A DNA stretch of 64,000 nt from Streptomyces lunaelactis (GTDB lineage Bacteria; Actinomycetota; Actinomycetes; Streptomycetales; Streptomycetaceae): the NCBI RefSeq assembly GCF_003054555.1, contig NZ_CP026304.1, positions 3,534,001 to 3,598,000 of the forward strand, written 5' to 3'. The notes beneath the pieces are model-generated. The model had not been told where the DNA came from. It ran no database searches and was given only the letters and a program-made list of their open reading frames with translations. The position numbers and the translations under genes are program-made. Below, piece by piece: positions 53,257-62,373 of the stretch (within the stretch, counting starts at the first letter, position 1; every line of letters starts with the position of its first letter).

Positions 53257-54852
53257 CTACCGGTCATCCTCCGGCAGCCGGAAGCCTTCGTTGACGTCGT
53301 CGAAGATGTGCTTGTGCTGCTGCCACTCGGCCTTGGGGGCCGACAGGTAGATCGCGTACTCGTTCCCGCCAGGGCGGCCGAACGCGAGGTCGCACCCGCG
53401 CCACTCCCGCGCCGAGCCCTGCCAGGTGAATTCCCAGATCGCGGCCGGCAGGTCCCGGAAGCTCGTGCTCTGCATCCGCAGCCGCCGGTAGCCGGGCAGC
53501 TTCCCCTCCTTCACGGAGGTGGTCTCGTCGTCCTTCCAGTGCTGGAGAGGATCGGAGCTCGCGAAGTCGAGCACGGAGACCCGTACTCCGACCAATCCGT
53601 TCGGGGAGACGTAGGCGATTTCGTTCCTCTCGTCCGCACCGGCCGGGAGCCGACGGGTCCAGCCGTCCGGTACGGGGAAGGAGACGCCGAGCTCGTTCTC
53701 CTTGACGAGGTGGTAGCCCTCGGGGACCGGCGAGGGTGTTGAACTCGCCGAAGTCGAAGGCGAAGGCGAAGGCGTCGGCTTTCCGGTCGCCGCCTGGTGC
53801 GACCCCTTGGTGTTCCCGCCGCTCAAGTTCAGGGCCGCCGCTGTCGCACCTGCGGCGACCGCGACGACGACCGCGGCGGCCACCCACACCCGCACGCGGC
53901 GACGGCGCCTCGGAGAAGCGGCCGAGGCGGGCAGCACCGCTGTGGAGCCGCGCCCCGGTGCGGGGCTCGGGGACCCAGCCCCATCGTCCGGGGACAGCAG
54001 CTTCGCGCGGTCCACCGGCGCGGTCCCCGCCTCCGCCGCCGGCTCCCGGAGCGCCCGCTCCGCCGCCTCCGCCGACGGCCGCCGCTCCGGGTCCTTCACC
54101 AGCAGCGCCTCGATCAACGGAGCGAGCGACGCGGCCCGCCGCGGCGGTTCCAGCTCGTCGACGGCGATCGCATACGCGGTCTCGAGCGCGGTGGCCCTGC
54201 GGAACGGCGGCCTGCCCTCCACTGCCTGGTAGAGCGTCGCGCCCAGCGACCAGAGATCGGACGCGGGCCCCGGCGTCCCACCCCTGACCCGCTCCGGCGC
54301 CACGTAGTCGATGGACCCGACCATCTCGCCCGTCTTGGTCAGGGTGGAGGTGCCGGTGGCGACGGCTATACCGAAATCCGTCAGCACCACGCGGCCGTCG
54401 GTGCCGAGCAGCACGTTCCCGGGCTTGACGTCCCGGTGCAGCACACCGGCCGCGTGCGCGGCCCGCAGCGCCCCGACCATGCCCCGCCCGATCCGCGCCG
54501 CCTCGACCGGCGACACCGGTCCGCTCTTCTTGAGCACATCGCCAAGCGTCAGCGAGGGCACGTACTCCATGACGACGCAAGGGAGCCCCTCGTCGTCCAC
54601 GACGTCATGCACCACGACCACATTGGGATGGCTGATACGAGCGGCGCTGCGCGCCTCGCGGCGGGTGCGTTCGTACAGCGTGGCGAGCTCGTCGTCGGCC
54701 AGATGCGGCGAGGCGTGCAGTCTCTTCACCGCAACCTGCCGACCGAGGAGCTCGTCCTCGGCCCGCCATACGGTGCCCATGCCGCCATGGCCGATGCGCT
54801 CCAGCAGCCGGTACCTCCCGGCAACCTGCCGCCCTTGCTCCGCCGACACCAC
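53257..54852 (-). CDS. Membrane-anchored Ser/Thr protein kinase
   Basis: A 531-residue Hanks-type kinase. The kinase domain covers residues 14-270: P-loop IGHGGMGTVW, ATP-binding Lys43 (AVKRL), catalytic HRDVKPGNVLL, metal-binding DFGIA and the activation loop with TLTKTGEMVGSIDYVAPE. A Pro/Ala linker and one transmembrane helix (VWVAAAVVVAVAAGATAAALNL, about 320-343) follow. The outside domain (about 375-530, LGVSFPVPDGW ... REWRGCDLAFGR) has no PASTA repeats and does not match a family I can name. It probably senses an extracellular signal. The genes on either side are not obviously linked to it. Confidence 0.93.
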   Translation of the reverse strand: MVSAEQGRQVAGRYRLLERIGHGGMGTVWRAEDELLGRQVAVKRLHASPHLADDELATLYERTRREARSAARISHPNVVVVHDVVDDEGLPCVVMEYVPSLTLGDVLKKSGPVSPVEAARIGRGMVGALRAAHAAGVLHRDVKPGNVLLGTDGRVVLTDFGIAVATGTSTLTKTGEMVGSIDYVAPERVRGGTPGPASDLWSLGATLYQAVEGRPPFRRATALETAYAIAVDELEPPRRAASLAPLIEALLVKDPERRPSAEAAERALREPAAEAGTAPVDRAKLLSPDDGAGSPSPAPGRGSTAVLPASAASPRRRRRVRVWVAAAVVVAVAAGATAAALNLSGGNTKGSHQAATGKPTPSPSPSTSASSTPSPVPEGYHLVKENELGVSFPVPDGWTRRLPAGADERNEIAYVSPNGLVGVRVSVLDFASSDPLQHWKDDETTSVKEGKLPGYRRLRMQSTSFRDLPAAIWEFTWQGSAREWRGCDLAFGRPGGNEYAIYLSAPKAEWQQHKHIFDDVNEGFRLPEDDR

Positions 54853-55014
54853 GCGCCCCTCTACCGCCTACCTGTCTGGAGCCGACACCATAACCGGCAC
54901 CCCCCTGATAGAGGGTTCAGGCCATGGTGACGGTTCCCTGGAGCGTAGGGCCCGAGGACGGCGGTCCGTTCCGGCGTTCGAGTGATGGCGATTGCCCCGT
55001 CAGCAGCCAGTGTC

Positions 55015-55905
55015 TCAGCCCTCCGCCGCCGCGCGGCCCGTGAGTGTCGTGAGGCTGCTGCGGATGTGCGCCATGTGCGCGTCCATCTCGTCGCGGGCCT
55101 CGTCGTGCTCCCTCAGCACCTGCTCCGTGTCGCGCTCGATCCGCTCCTCGCGCACCCGGGCTTCGGCGATCAGCTCCGCCGCCCGCGCCTCCGCGTCCTC
55201 CTGGCCGTGCCGGGCGTGCTCCTCCGCGGCGGCGAAGGTGCGCTTGGCGTCGGACAGCGCGCCCTCGGCGGACACGCCGAGCTCGGCGAGACGGGTGTCC
55301 AACTCGGCTTCCTGGTACGCGATTTCACGCTCCACCGCGTCCCAGCGCTCGGCCTGGCCATCCTCCAGGCCGGCCAGCATGACCTCGGCACGGCGGCGCA
55401 TCTCCTTCCAGGCGGCCACGGCCTCACCGCGCTGCTCCTTCACCTCGCGACGGGCGTCGATACGCGTCTCGTCGGCCGTGGTCTGCGCGGTGAGCGAGAC
55501 GTGCTGGGCGCGCGCCTCGGCGTCCGCCCTGACCCCGTCCGCGTACTCACGGGCCTCCTCGCGCACCTGCCGGGCCGCCGCCTCGGCCGCGTCGCGCAGA
55601 CCCTGCGCCTCGTCCCGCGCGGCGGTCCGCAGCTCCTCGGACTCCTCCTCGGTCAGCGCCAGCACGGTCTGGGCGCGGCGGCCGAGGCTCTCGTACGTCT
55701 GCGGGGCGAGCGCCGAGACGACCCCGCGCAGCTCATCCGCCTCCGCCTCCATCTCCCTGGCGAGGACGGTGAGGCGCGCGGCGCGTTCCCAGGCGTCGTC
55801 GCGGTCCTGGGACAGGGCGGCGACATAGGCGTCGGTCTCCTCCACGCGGTAGCCCCGGCCACGTACGGCGGCGAAGCCGTGGGGTGACACCGATGCAGCA
55901 CTCAT
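55015..55905 (-). CDS. Coiled-coil DivIVA/Scy-like cytoskeletal protein
   Basis: A 296-residue protein made almost entirely of heptad-repeat helix (ELRGVVSALAPQTYESL, AEAAARQVREEAREYADGV, EEHARHGQEDAEARAAEL). The first 35 residues (GFAAVRGRGYRVEETDAYVAAL) resemble the N-terminal DivIVA-type membrane-binding domain. In Streptomyces, DivIVA, Scy and FilP coiled coils organise hyphal tips. This one is often annotated 'cellulose-binding protein' for historical reasons. It is monocistronic. Its exact partner is unknown. Confidence 0.82.
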   Translation of the reverse strand: MSAASVSPHGFAAVRGRGYRVEETDAYVAALSQDRDDAWERAARLTVLAREMEAEADELRGVVSALAPQTYESLGRRAQTVLALTEEESEELRTAARDEAQGLRDAAEAAARQVREEAREYADGVRADAEARAQHVSLTAQTTADETRIDARREVKEQRGEAVAAWKEMRRRAEVMLAGLEDGQAERWDAVEREIAYQEAELDTRLAELGVSAEGALSDAKRTFAAAEEHARHGQEDAEARAAELIAEARVREERIERDTEQVLREHDEARDEMDAHMAHIRSSLTTLTGRAAAEG

Positions 55906-56050
55906 GCTTCAAGCCCCTCTCCGACACACAACGCGACATGGCGCATATCCTGCTGGATCGCAGTGAAGTGCCCATAACGCGACACTCCACCCAACCGCAG
56001 CGGTCAAGGACGCGCCCATGGCGAAAAGAGGTCGGAATTGGGGTAAACGG

Positions 56051-56088
56051 CGGGGCGCCCGGCCTGTCGTTGCAGGTCGGGCGCCCCG
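56051..56088 (-). terminator. Hairpin terminator after the deaminase/SUKH operon
   Basis: CGGGGCGCCCGGCCTG (56051-56066) pairs with CAGGTCGGGCGCCCCG (56073-56088), 16 bp with one G.T-type mismatch and a 6-nt loop. It lies 28 bp beyond the stop at 56117 on the minus strand. Confidence 0.83.
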
Positions 56089-56116
56089 GTCATCCGTATG
56101 TCAGGACATCAGCGTG

Positions 56117-58690
56117 TCAGAGCAGTCCGTCCCACATCTGCTCCAGCAGCACCGACCACCAGCTCTCCGGCGAGGCCAGTGCCGCCGGGTCCAGCGCGGC
56201 GAGCTGCGCCTGGAAGTCGACCGTCCAGCGGCCGGCCTGCTCCGGGTTGAGGTTGAAACGCAGCCGCCACATCCGGCCGAGCAGCGCCAGGCAGCGTACG
56301 AACTCCGGCAGCCCGCTGTTGACGAACTGCGGCGCCACCGGCTGACCGCCCGGGCCCCCCTCCACAGGCACCGCCACGATATGCGCCGTGCCGTACTGGA
56401 CACAGATCGCCCGGCCGAAGTCGCTGCCCACCACCAGGTACGAGCCGGCGTCCGCCGCCGCCTGCACCTGCCGCTGCGCCGCGAGTTCCGCCAGCGTCGG
56501 GACGACCGGCTGGGCCGGCTGCGCCCAGAAGAACGGGTTGAAGTCGCCCGGCAGACCCGCCCACACCAGCGTGGCGGCCACGATCTCCGGCACACCCTGA
56601 CGCGAGACGGCCCGCTGGTCGAACCGGCAGATGCCCTGCGGCCCGAACGCGCCCACCAGCTCCTGAGCGACCGCCTCCGGAGGGATCGGCGGGGCCGGCG
56701 GCACCTGCGGCAGCTGAGCCCGCACCGGCGCGGGGCGCGCCGGACCGTCCGCGACCTGGTGCAACTCGCCCTGGTGCGTGAGCAGATGCTGCATGCCCTG
56801 CTGCCGGCTGGCGTGATCCCTGCCGTACGGCGCGACGGACGTGATCCGCACCTGCGGCCAGGTCTCCCGGATCATCCGGGAGCAGTAGCCGCCGGGCAGC
56901 TCGCACGACTCCAGCTCGGTGTGCAGCTCGAGCACCTGCTGCGGCGGCACGTTCATGGCGCGCAGCTCATGCAGGATCTGCCACTCCGGGTGCGGAGTGC
57001 CGGGCGCCGAGCGGCGGATCAGCTGGGCCTCGGAGCCGTCGGGCGCGCGGTAGCGCAGGACGGCCTGGTAGCCGGGGCCGACAGTCGGCACGCCTGACGG
57101 CGGCTGCGGCGGATAGCCGTACGCGGGCGGCTGACCACCGTGCGACTGCGGCGCATGCGGCACGGGGCCGGGAGGCGCACCGGGCGGGCCGGGAGGCTGG
57201 GGCGCGCCGGGACCCATCTGGGCGGGTCCGGCCAGCATGGTCGCGGCATGGTGCACGCCACCGCCGGGCGGGCCGGGGCGTGGGGCTCCGGGCGGGCCAG
57301 GAGGCTGCGGAGCCCCCGGCGCACCAGGCGCACCGGGCGGGCCAGGGGGCTGCGGCGCACCAGGCGCACCCGGGCCACCCATCTGGCTCGGATCCGCCAG
57401 CATCGTCGCGGCATGGTGCACCCCACCACCCGGCGGACCGGGAGGCGCAGGCGGACCGGGCGGGCCGGGCGGCTGCGAGCCCTCCGGGCCGAGCTGGGAG
57501 ACGAGTTGCGTCGGCAGATACCCGCCCGCGGGGGCACCGGGAGTACCCGGACCCGACGGCGGCGGCGTCGCACCCGGCCGCGCACCCGGAGTTCCGGGAG
57601 CGCCGGGCGGCGGCGGAGTCGTGGAGCCGCCGCCGCGCGAGCGACGCGGCGGTACGGATGCCTTGCTCGTCGCCGCGTCCGCGATGTCACCGGCGCCGGG
57701 GCCCGGTCGAGCGGGCGCACCGGGCGCAGGCGACTGCGGCAGTGGCTGCGGCGCCTGGGGAGCCTGAGGCCCGCCCGGCGGCGTATTGAGTGCCGGAGCG
57801 ACAGCGGTCCGCGGCAGCTGGCTGCCGCCCGACATCAGCGCGGTCGGCGCCTCCGCGCCCACGACGGGCGGCGGAGTGTCATCGTCGTCGGAACCGGAGA
57901 TCGGCGGCGCGAACACCGTGGCCGGCAGCGGCACTGACGCGTCGTCGCCGGACCCCGCGCTGGTGTCCGTCCACCCAGTGGCCCCGGCCGATGTGGCGCG
58001 CACACCCTCGGAAGCCGTCGGCTCGTAGTCGCCCGCACCCGCGTCGGGCCATACGGACCCGCCCTGCGAGGCGCTGTCGCGGGACGCACCGGGCTCGGGC
58101 CACGCCGAGCCGGGCGCGGACGAACTCCCGCCCGCCTGCGAGGCGTTGGAGTCCTGGGCACTCATGGCGGGGGCGGACCAGCCGGCCCCCGACGACGGCA
58201 CACCGGCACCACCAGAGCCAGCACCAACACCAGGACCAGCGGCACCCGCGCCAGCATCCGTCGGACCGGGCGCCCCCGACGGCCGGCCGGCAGCAGCCCC
58301 CGACCTGTCCGGGATCCCGATCCTGTCCGCCGCCTCCTGGAGCCACTCCGGCGGGCTCAACAGGAACGACGTCTGATTCAGGTCGATACGCTGCGGCGGC
58401 TCCGCCGCGGCCGCGGCCGCCGCCTCGTCCTGTATCCCGTACTCCTCCTCGTACCGGCGGATCACCTCACCCACCGGCAGCCCCGGCCACAGCGTTGCCT
58501 CACCGCTGTCCCGGGCGATCACCAGCCGCTGCTGCCCGCCGTCCGAACGCGCACCGCCCTCGCGGTCCTCCGCCCACACCACGAAGCCCAGCTCGAACTC
58601 CCGCACCCGCACCTCACGGTGCTGATACGCGGGTACGTCGCCGTTGACCCACTCTTCCGCGCGCTCCTGCGCCTGCGCGAAGGTCACCAT
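56117..58690 (-). CDS. Fusion: YrhB-like N-terminus, collagen-like linker, XOO_2897-type deaminase, SUKH-4
   Basis: An 857-residue predicted toxin/immunity protein. Residues 1-95 (FAQAQERAEEWVNG, RLVIARDSGEATLWPG) resemble YrhB/Imm35-like domains. Residues about 96-540 are Gly/Pro/Ala low complexity with collagen-like GPPGAPGAP runs and two copies of GGVHHAATMLA. Residues about 545-640 form a deaminase: zinc motif HPEW (about 569) and CELPGGYC (595-602). The C-terminal 190 residues (CRFDQRAV, NPFFW, SDFGRAICVQYGTAHIVAVP, FVRCLALLGRMW) match SUKH-4 immunity domains. Its start is 7 nt after the SMI1-type gene, so translation is linked. Confidence 0.82.
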   Translation of the reverse strand: MVTFAQAQERAEEWVNGDVPAYQHREVRVREFELGFVVWAEDREGGARSDGGQQRLVIARDSGEATLWPGLPVGEVIRRYEEEYGIQDEAAAAAAAEPPQRIDLNQTSFLLSPPEWLQEAADRIGIPDRSGAAAGRPSGAPGPTDAGAGAAGPGVGAGSGGAGVPSSGAGWSAPAMSAQDSNASQAGGSSSAPGSAWPEPGASRDSASQGGSVWPDAGAGDYEPTASEGVRATSAGATGWTDTSAGSGDDASVPLPATVFAPPISGSDDDDTPPPVVGAEAPTALMSGGSQLPRTAVAPALNTPPGGPQAPQAPQPLPQSPAPGAPARPGPGAGDIADAATSKASVPPRRSRGGGSTTPPPPGAPGTPGARPGATPPPSGPGTPGAPAGGYLPTQLVSQLGPEGSQPPGPPGPPAPPGPPGGGVHHAATMLADPSQMGGPGAPGAPQPPGPPGAPGAPGAPQPPGPPGAPRPGPPGGGVHHAATMLAGPAQMGPGAPQPPGPPGAPPGPVPHAPQSHGGQPPAYGYPPQPPSGVPTVGPGYQAVLRYRAPDGSEAQLIRRSAPGTPHPEWQILHELRAMNVPPQQVLELHTELESCELPGGYCSRMIRETWPQVRITSVAPYGRDHASRQQGMQHLLTHQGELHQVADGPARPAPVRAQLPQVPPAPPIPPEAVAQELVGAFGPQGICRFDQRAVSRQGVPEIVAATLVWAGLPGDFNPFFWAQPAQPVVPTLAELAAQRQVQAAADAGSYLVVGSDFGRAICVQYGTAHIVAVPVEGGPGGQPVAPQFVNSGLPEFVRCLALLGRMWRLRFNLNPEQAGRWTVDFQAQLAALDPAALASPESWWSVLLEQMWDGLL

Positions 58691-58697
58691 CGGACCG

Positions 58698-59678
58698 TCA
58701 CCCCTCGTCCGAGATCGGGACGGCGCGCGCGAAGCCGCCGTCCACCATCAGGTTCGCCACGGTCTCCAGCTCCGGCGGATTGCCCGCCAGCCGCTGCAGA
58801 AAACCGTCGAAGTCCTCGCCACAGGGCAGCAGCAGCCGCTCCACGCGCTCCTGCACGTTCCACCCGTCCTGGTCCCGCGCGTCGTCGTACGCACAGAACC
58901 AGACCGAGCCGATGCCCGAGCCCCTGACCTTCACCGTCAGAATCCCGCCCTGGACGAACGCAACACCCAAGTAGTCCTTGGTGAGATGGTCCCGCAGGCA
59001 CTTGTTGACGTACACCAGGTCATTGACCGCGGCCTCGTCCCGCACCGTGAAGAACGGCTGGTCGATCAGCAGCCCCAGCTCCGCGTCGAGGGCGGCACCC
59101 TTCGGGGCGCAGCCGCCCGCGGCCTTCAAGAAGGAGCGGTACGCGCCGGGAAGCCGGTAGCCCAGATCCTCCTCGACGCCCAGCAACTGCTGCTCGCTGA
59201 CCGACACGACACCCTTCGGCAGACCGAAGTGCGCGGGCCGGGTCTCCTGCAGCGGACGCGTACCCCGCTTGCTCTGGTCCACCGGAGCCGTCGCGAGCCC
59301 GCCGTGATGCCGCAGCAGCGCCTTCACCTCGACCGGAACCAGCTCGAGCCGGCGCGTGCCCGGCACGTGGTGCCAGGTCCAGCCGTGCGGAGTGGCGACC
59401 GAAGCAATCGTGTCCCACAACGCGTGGCCGTCGGCGTGCAGCGCGGCGTTCGCCGATACGTAGTCGGTGAGCCGCAGCTCGTCGACGCCGAAGCCCTCAG
59501 GGGGCTCGGCGATCTCCGCGGCGGCACGCGCGTACGGCGAAAAGTCCGGAAAGCCGTTGTCGTCCACACGCACACCCCTTGGGTGGCGGGAGGCCCGGAC
59601 CGGGTCCGGGAAGTTCACGACCTGCCCGGCGTAGGCCGCGTTCGGTGGCGCGGCGTGCCCGAGCCGACCTGTCGTCAT
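58698..59678 (-). CDS. SMI1/KNR4 (SUKH-1) immunity-type protein
   Basis: A 326-residue protein. The C-terminal half (from VSVSEQQLLGVEEDLGYRLP, about 152) is a SUKH-1 domain: AYRSFLKAAGGCAPKG, LLIDQPFFTV, AAVNDLVYVNKCLRDHL, LGVAFVQGGILTVKV. The N-terminal 150 residues (NFPDPVRASRHPRGVRVD, LWDTIASVATPHGWTWHHVPG) carry no family I recognise. It precedes the deaminase-SUKH-4 gene with 7-nt spacing and a good AGGGGG RBS, so it belongs to the same operon. It probably protects against nuclease or deaminase toxins. Confidence 0.85.
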   Translation of the reverse strand: MTTGRLGHAAPPNAAYAGQVVNFPDPVRASRHPRGVRVDDNGFPDFSPYARAAAEIAEPPEGFGVDELRLTDYVSANAALHADGHALWDTIASVATPHGWTWHHVPGTRRLELVPVEVKALLRHHGGLATAPVDQSKRGTRPLQETRPAHFGLPKGVVSVSEQQLLGVEEDLGYRLPGAYRSFLKAAGGCAPKGAALDAELGLLIDQPFFTVRDEAAVNDLVYVNKCLRDHLTKDYLGVAFVQGGILTVKVRGSGIGSVWFCAYDDARDQDGWNVQERVERLLLPCGEDFDGFLQRLAGNPPELETVANLMVDGGFARAVPISDEG

Positions 59679-59895
59679 GACGGATGCCCCCTGCTGCTTC
59701 TGGCTGGTTCAGGACAGCCTAAGCGGTGGGGCAATAGGGAGGACCGACGCTCCGCTTCCATCACCAACAGTCACAACTGAGTGACCGTTTGCCGACGGGT
59801 CGACACGTTTCAGTGCCCCAGCTTCCGCACCCCCCGCCGCATTTGGCAGGCTGTCCCCGCAACTCGGGGGAGTGCAGGGAGGGGACGAGCACACC

Positions 59896-60402
59896 ATGCA
59901 CACAGCGCAACCAAGTACTTCAGGTGATCCACGCCTCGGCTGGAGCAGTACACAGGCCGGTCGGCCGCCCGCGCTCAGCCACCGTCGCGACGGGATTCTG
60001 CCCACCGTGGCGGCGGCACTCTCGGTACGTGGCGAGACCCTTGCCTGCACCGCGGGGAAGGCCGACCAGCCGCCCACACTCCATCCGCTCGTACAGGATT
60101 TCCTCGACACCCTCACAAGCGGTCAGCGCGAACGCTTCACCGGCCGCTGCCCCGAGGCGATCCTGCTCTCGCGCCAACTCGGCGCCGCGGAGACCCAGCG
60201 CTCCAAGCGGGCCCAGCGCAAGCCGCTGACGCACAGCGAGGCACGGCGCACGCTCAAGGGGGCGAAACTGACCGCACGCCGTATCCGTGAGGACGGCGAT
60301 CCGCTGCACGGCAGTTATGCGCCGCCCTGCCGTTCCTGCACGGCGATGCTCGACCACTTCGGCGTACGCCCCGTCGACCCCACCGCGACCCAGAACGGCT
60401 GA
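59896..60402 (+). CDS. YwqJ-like predicted deaminase
   Basis: A 168-residue predicted nucleotide or nucleic-acid deaminase toxin. The catalytic site is built from GRCPEAILLSR (Cys85-x-Glu87) and HGSYAPPCRSC (Cys145-x2-Cys148), the zinc-binding C/H-x-E and CxxC motifs of the cytidine-deaminase fold. The helix LHPLVQDFLDTLTSGQRERF precedes it. The usual large toxin delivery domains are absent, so it could be a small intracellular effector or a domestic derivative. It is transcribed away from the SUKH-1/SUKH-4 operon and followed by a SUKH-3 gene. GTG 59872 is an alternative start. Confidence 0.86.
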   Translation: MHTAQPSTSGDPRLGWSSTQAGRPPALSHRRDGILPTVAAALSVRGETLACTAGKADQPPTLHPLVQDFLDTLTSGQRERFTGRCPEAILLSRQLGAAETQRSKRAQRKPLTHSEARRTLKGAKLTARRIREDGDPLHGSYAPPCRSCTAMLDHFGVRPVDPTATQNG

Positions 60403-60412
60403 ACCCGCACCG

Positions 60413-60904
60413 ATGCCCGACCACCTCAGCACGACCCGGTTCCCGGTCGCCGTCGACGCCGCCCTGCGCGACGCGGGCTGGCAGCCCGGCCGTTGGGACA
60501 TCAAACAGGCCGAGCACTGGGCCGACACCCTGCGCGCGTACGCCTCGCCCGCCGGCCACCGGCACGCGGTCTTCCCCGCGGCCGTCGAGGCGTGGGCGGA
60601 GTTCGGCGGGCTGCGCCTCACGGCTCCGGGTCCGGGCCGGCAGACCGCACCCACGCCCGTGCTCTTCCACCCGCTCGCCGGGCTCCACCTCGCACGCACC
60701 CTGGCGGATCTGGGGCGCGCGCTGGACACCGAGATGTCCCCGCTGGGGGAAGAGGGGGACAGCCAGGCCGTACTCGCCATCGACGGCGAGGGCCGGGTCT
60801 ACAGCCTCGACCACACCGGCGACTGGTACCTGGGGCAGGACATCGACCAGGCGCTGGGCACGCTGGTCACAGGCGTACAGCCGGCGCGTCTGACCCTGAA
60901 CTGA
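60413..60904 (+). CDS. SUKH-3 immunity protein
   Basis: A 163-residue protein of the SUKH-3 family, usually encoded next to a YwqJ-like deaminase. Recognisable parts are LRDAGWQPGRWD, PAAVEAWAEFGGLRLT, FHPLAGLHLA and SQAVLAIDGEGRVYSLDHTGDWYLG. It begins 10 nt after the deaminase stop, so the two are co-transcribed and it is the expected antidote. ATG 60413 follows a run of Ala-Pro codons in an alternative upstream frame that is not used. Confidence 0.86.
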   Translation: MPDHLSTTRFPVAVDAALRDAGWQPGRWDIKQAEHWADTLRAYASPAGHRHAVFPAAVEAWAEFGGLRLTAPGPGRQTAPTPVLFHPLAGLHLARTLADLGRALDTEMSPLGEEGDSQAVLAIDGEGRVYSLDHTGDWYLGQDIDQALGTLVTGVQPARLTLN

Positions 60905-60974
60905 GCCCCCGCGCCGAGCCTCTGGACCAAGACCCTGAACCGGGCCGGTGAACCGAGCGGCCATGGTGGTCCGC

Positions 60975-62312
60975 TCAGAGCTGCTGCTCGCCCCATCCGT
61001 CCCGGTCCGGCAGCACCGCGGACACCCGGAAGCCGCCCGCGTCCGTCGGCCCGGACACGAACACCCCGCCCAGCGCCAGCACCCGCTCCCGCATGCCCAC
61101 CAGACCGTTGCCGCCGCTCGGCAGCTCCGCGGCGGGGCCCCCGCCGCTCGCGTCCGGAGCGCCGTTCTCCACCTGCATCGCGACCTCGGCAGCGCGGTGC
61201 GCGAGCCGCACCAGCACCTTCGCGCCGGCCGCGTGCTTGTGCACGTTGGTCAGCGCCTCCTGGACCACCCGGTACGCGGTCTGCTCAACCTCCGGCGCGT
61301 ACTCCCGCGCCTCGCCCTGCACCGCGAGCTCCACGACCATCCCCGCCTGCCGGGACTGGCCGACCAGACCCTCCAGGTCCGCGAGGCACGGCCCGTCGTC
61401 GGCGGCGGCCGCGGCCGCCGCGGCAGCGGCGACCCCCACCGCGGCGAGCGGCACCGGCTTCGCCGCACGGGCGTCGTTCTCCCCGGCGCGCAGCACCCCG
61501 AGCATCTCCCGCAGCTCGGTCAGCGCCTGGCGCCCCATGTCCCCCACCAGCGCGGCGTTGCGCACGGCCTTCTGCGGATCCTTCAGCGCCACCGCCTGCA
61601 GGGCCGCCGCGTGCACCACCATCAGGCTCACCCGGTGCGCCACGACGTCGTGCATCTCCCGCGCGATCCGGGTCCGCTCCTCGGTGCGCGCCCACTGGGC
61701 CCGCTGCTCGGCCCGGTCGGCCAGCAGCGACAGCTCCTGCTCCAGGCTGTCCGCGCGCTCCCGCAGGCTTTCCATGAGGCGGCGCCTGGCCCCTATATAG
61801 AGGCCGAACAGCACGGGCGGCGCGGTCAGCCCGAGCGACATGAAGCCCGCCATCGTCGGTACGTACCAGGCCCCGGGCTCCGGGTCGAAGTCCGCGGACG
61901 CAACGTCCTGGCGTACCCGTACGAAGGTCACGATGAGCGTCGCGGCCAGCGACATCCCGGCGAGCGTCGCGGTGATCCGGCGCGGCACATCCGACGCGGC
62001 GAGCGTATAGAGCCCGACGACGCCCATCAGATAGCCCATCTCGGCGGGCGTCGTGGCGATCGACACCAGCACCACGGCGATCGGCCACCGCCTGCGCAGC
62101 ACCAGCACGGACCCGACGACCAGCCCGAACAGCACCCCGATGGGCACGGGAATCGCGGCCTTCTCCGCGAACCCCACACCCTCCAGAGCGCACTCGAAGG
62201 CGGAGACGAGCCCCAGCCCCACATCCAATGCGACACTTCGCCGCCGTCCCCACCACAGGAGGCTACGGGTGGTCGTACCCGTGCCGTCCTGCTGTGCCCC
62301 CGTTGTGGTCAT
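60975..62312 (-). CDS. Orphan NarL-type sensor histidine kinase
   Basis: A 445-residue membrane sensor. About five or six helices cover residues 25-190 (IPVPIGVLFGLVVGSVLVL, VVGLYTLAASDV, ITATLAGMSLAATLIVTFV). The HisKA_3 dimerisation motif is RTRIAREMHDVVAHRVSLMV with the phospho-accepting His at about 220. The ATPase domain carries VVQEALTNVHKHA and GGNGLVGMRERV (N and G boxes). An 11-residue poly-Ala run lies near 290. No response regulator gene is adjacent; the upstream spacer carries a 25-bp tandem repeat. The signal is unknown. Confidence 0.9.
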   Translation of the reverse strand: MTTTGAQQDGTGTTTRSLLWWGRRRSVALDVGLGLVSAFECALEGVGFAEKAAIPVPIGVLFGLVVGSVLVLRRRWPIAVVLVSIATTPAEMGYLMGVVGLYTLAASDVPRRITATLAGMSLAATLIVTFVRVRQDVASADFDPEPGAWYVPTMAGFMSLGLTAPPVLFGLYIGARRRLMESLRERADSLEQELSLLADRAEQRAQWARTEERTRIAREMHDVVAHRVSLMVVHAAALQAVALKDPQKAVRNAALVGDMGRQALTELREMLGVLRAGENDARAAKPVPLAAVGVAAAAAAAAAADDGPCLADLEGLVGQSRQAGMVVELAVQGEAREYAPEVEQTAYRVVQEALTNVHKHAAGAKVLVRLAHRAAEVAMQVENGAPDASGGGPAAELPSGGNGLVGMRERVLALGGVFVSGPTDAGGFRVSAVLPDRDGWGEQQL

Positions 62313-62373
62313 GTCTTCCAGCCTACGGGCGGGTGCGACTCATTTTCCGGGGAGTGCGGACAGCCCGCGCTCG

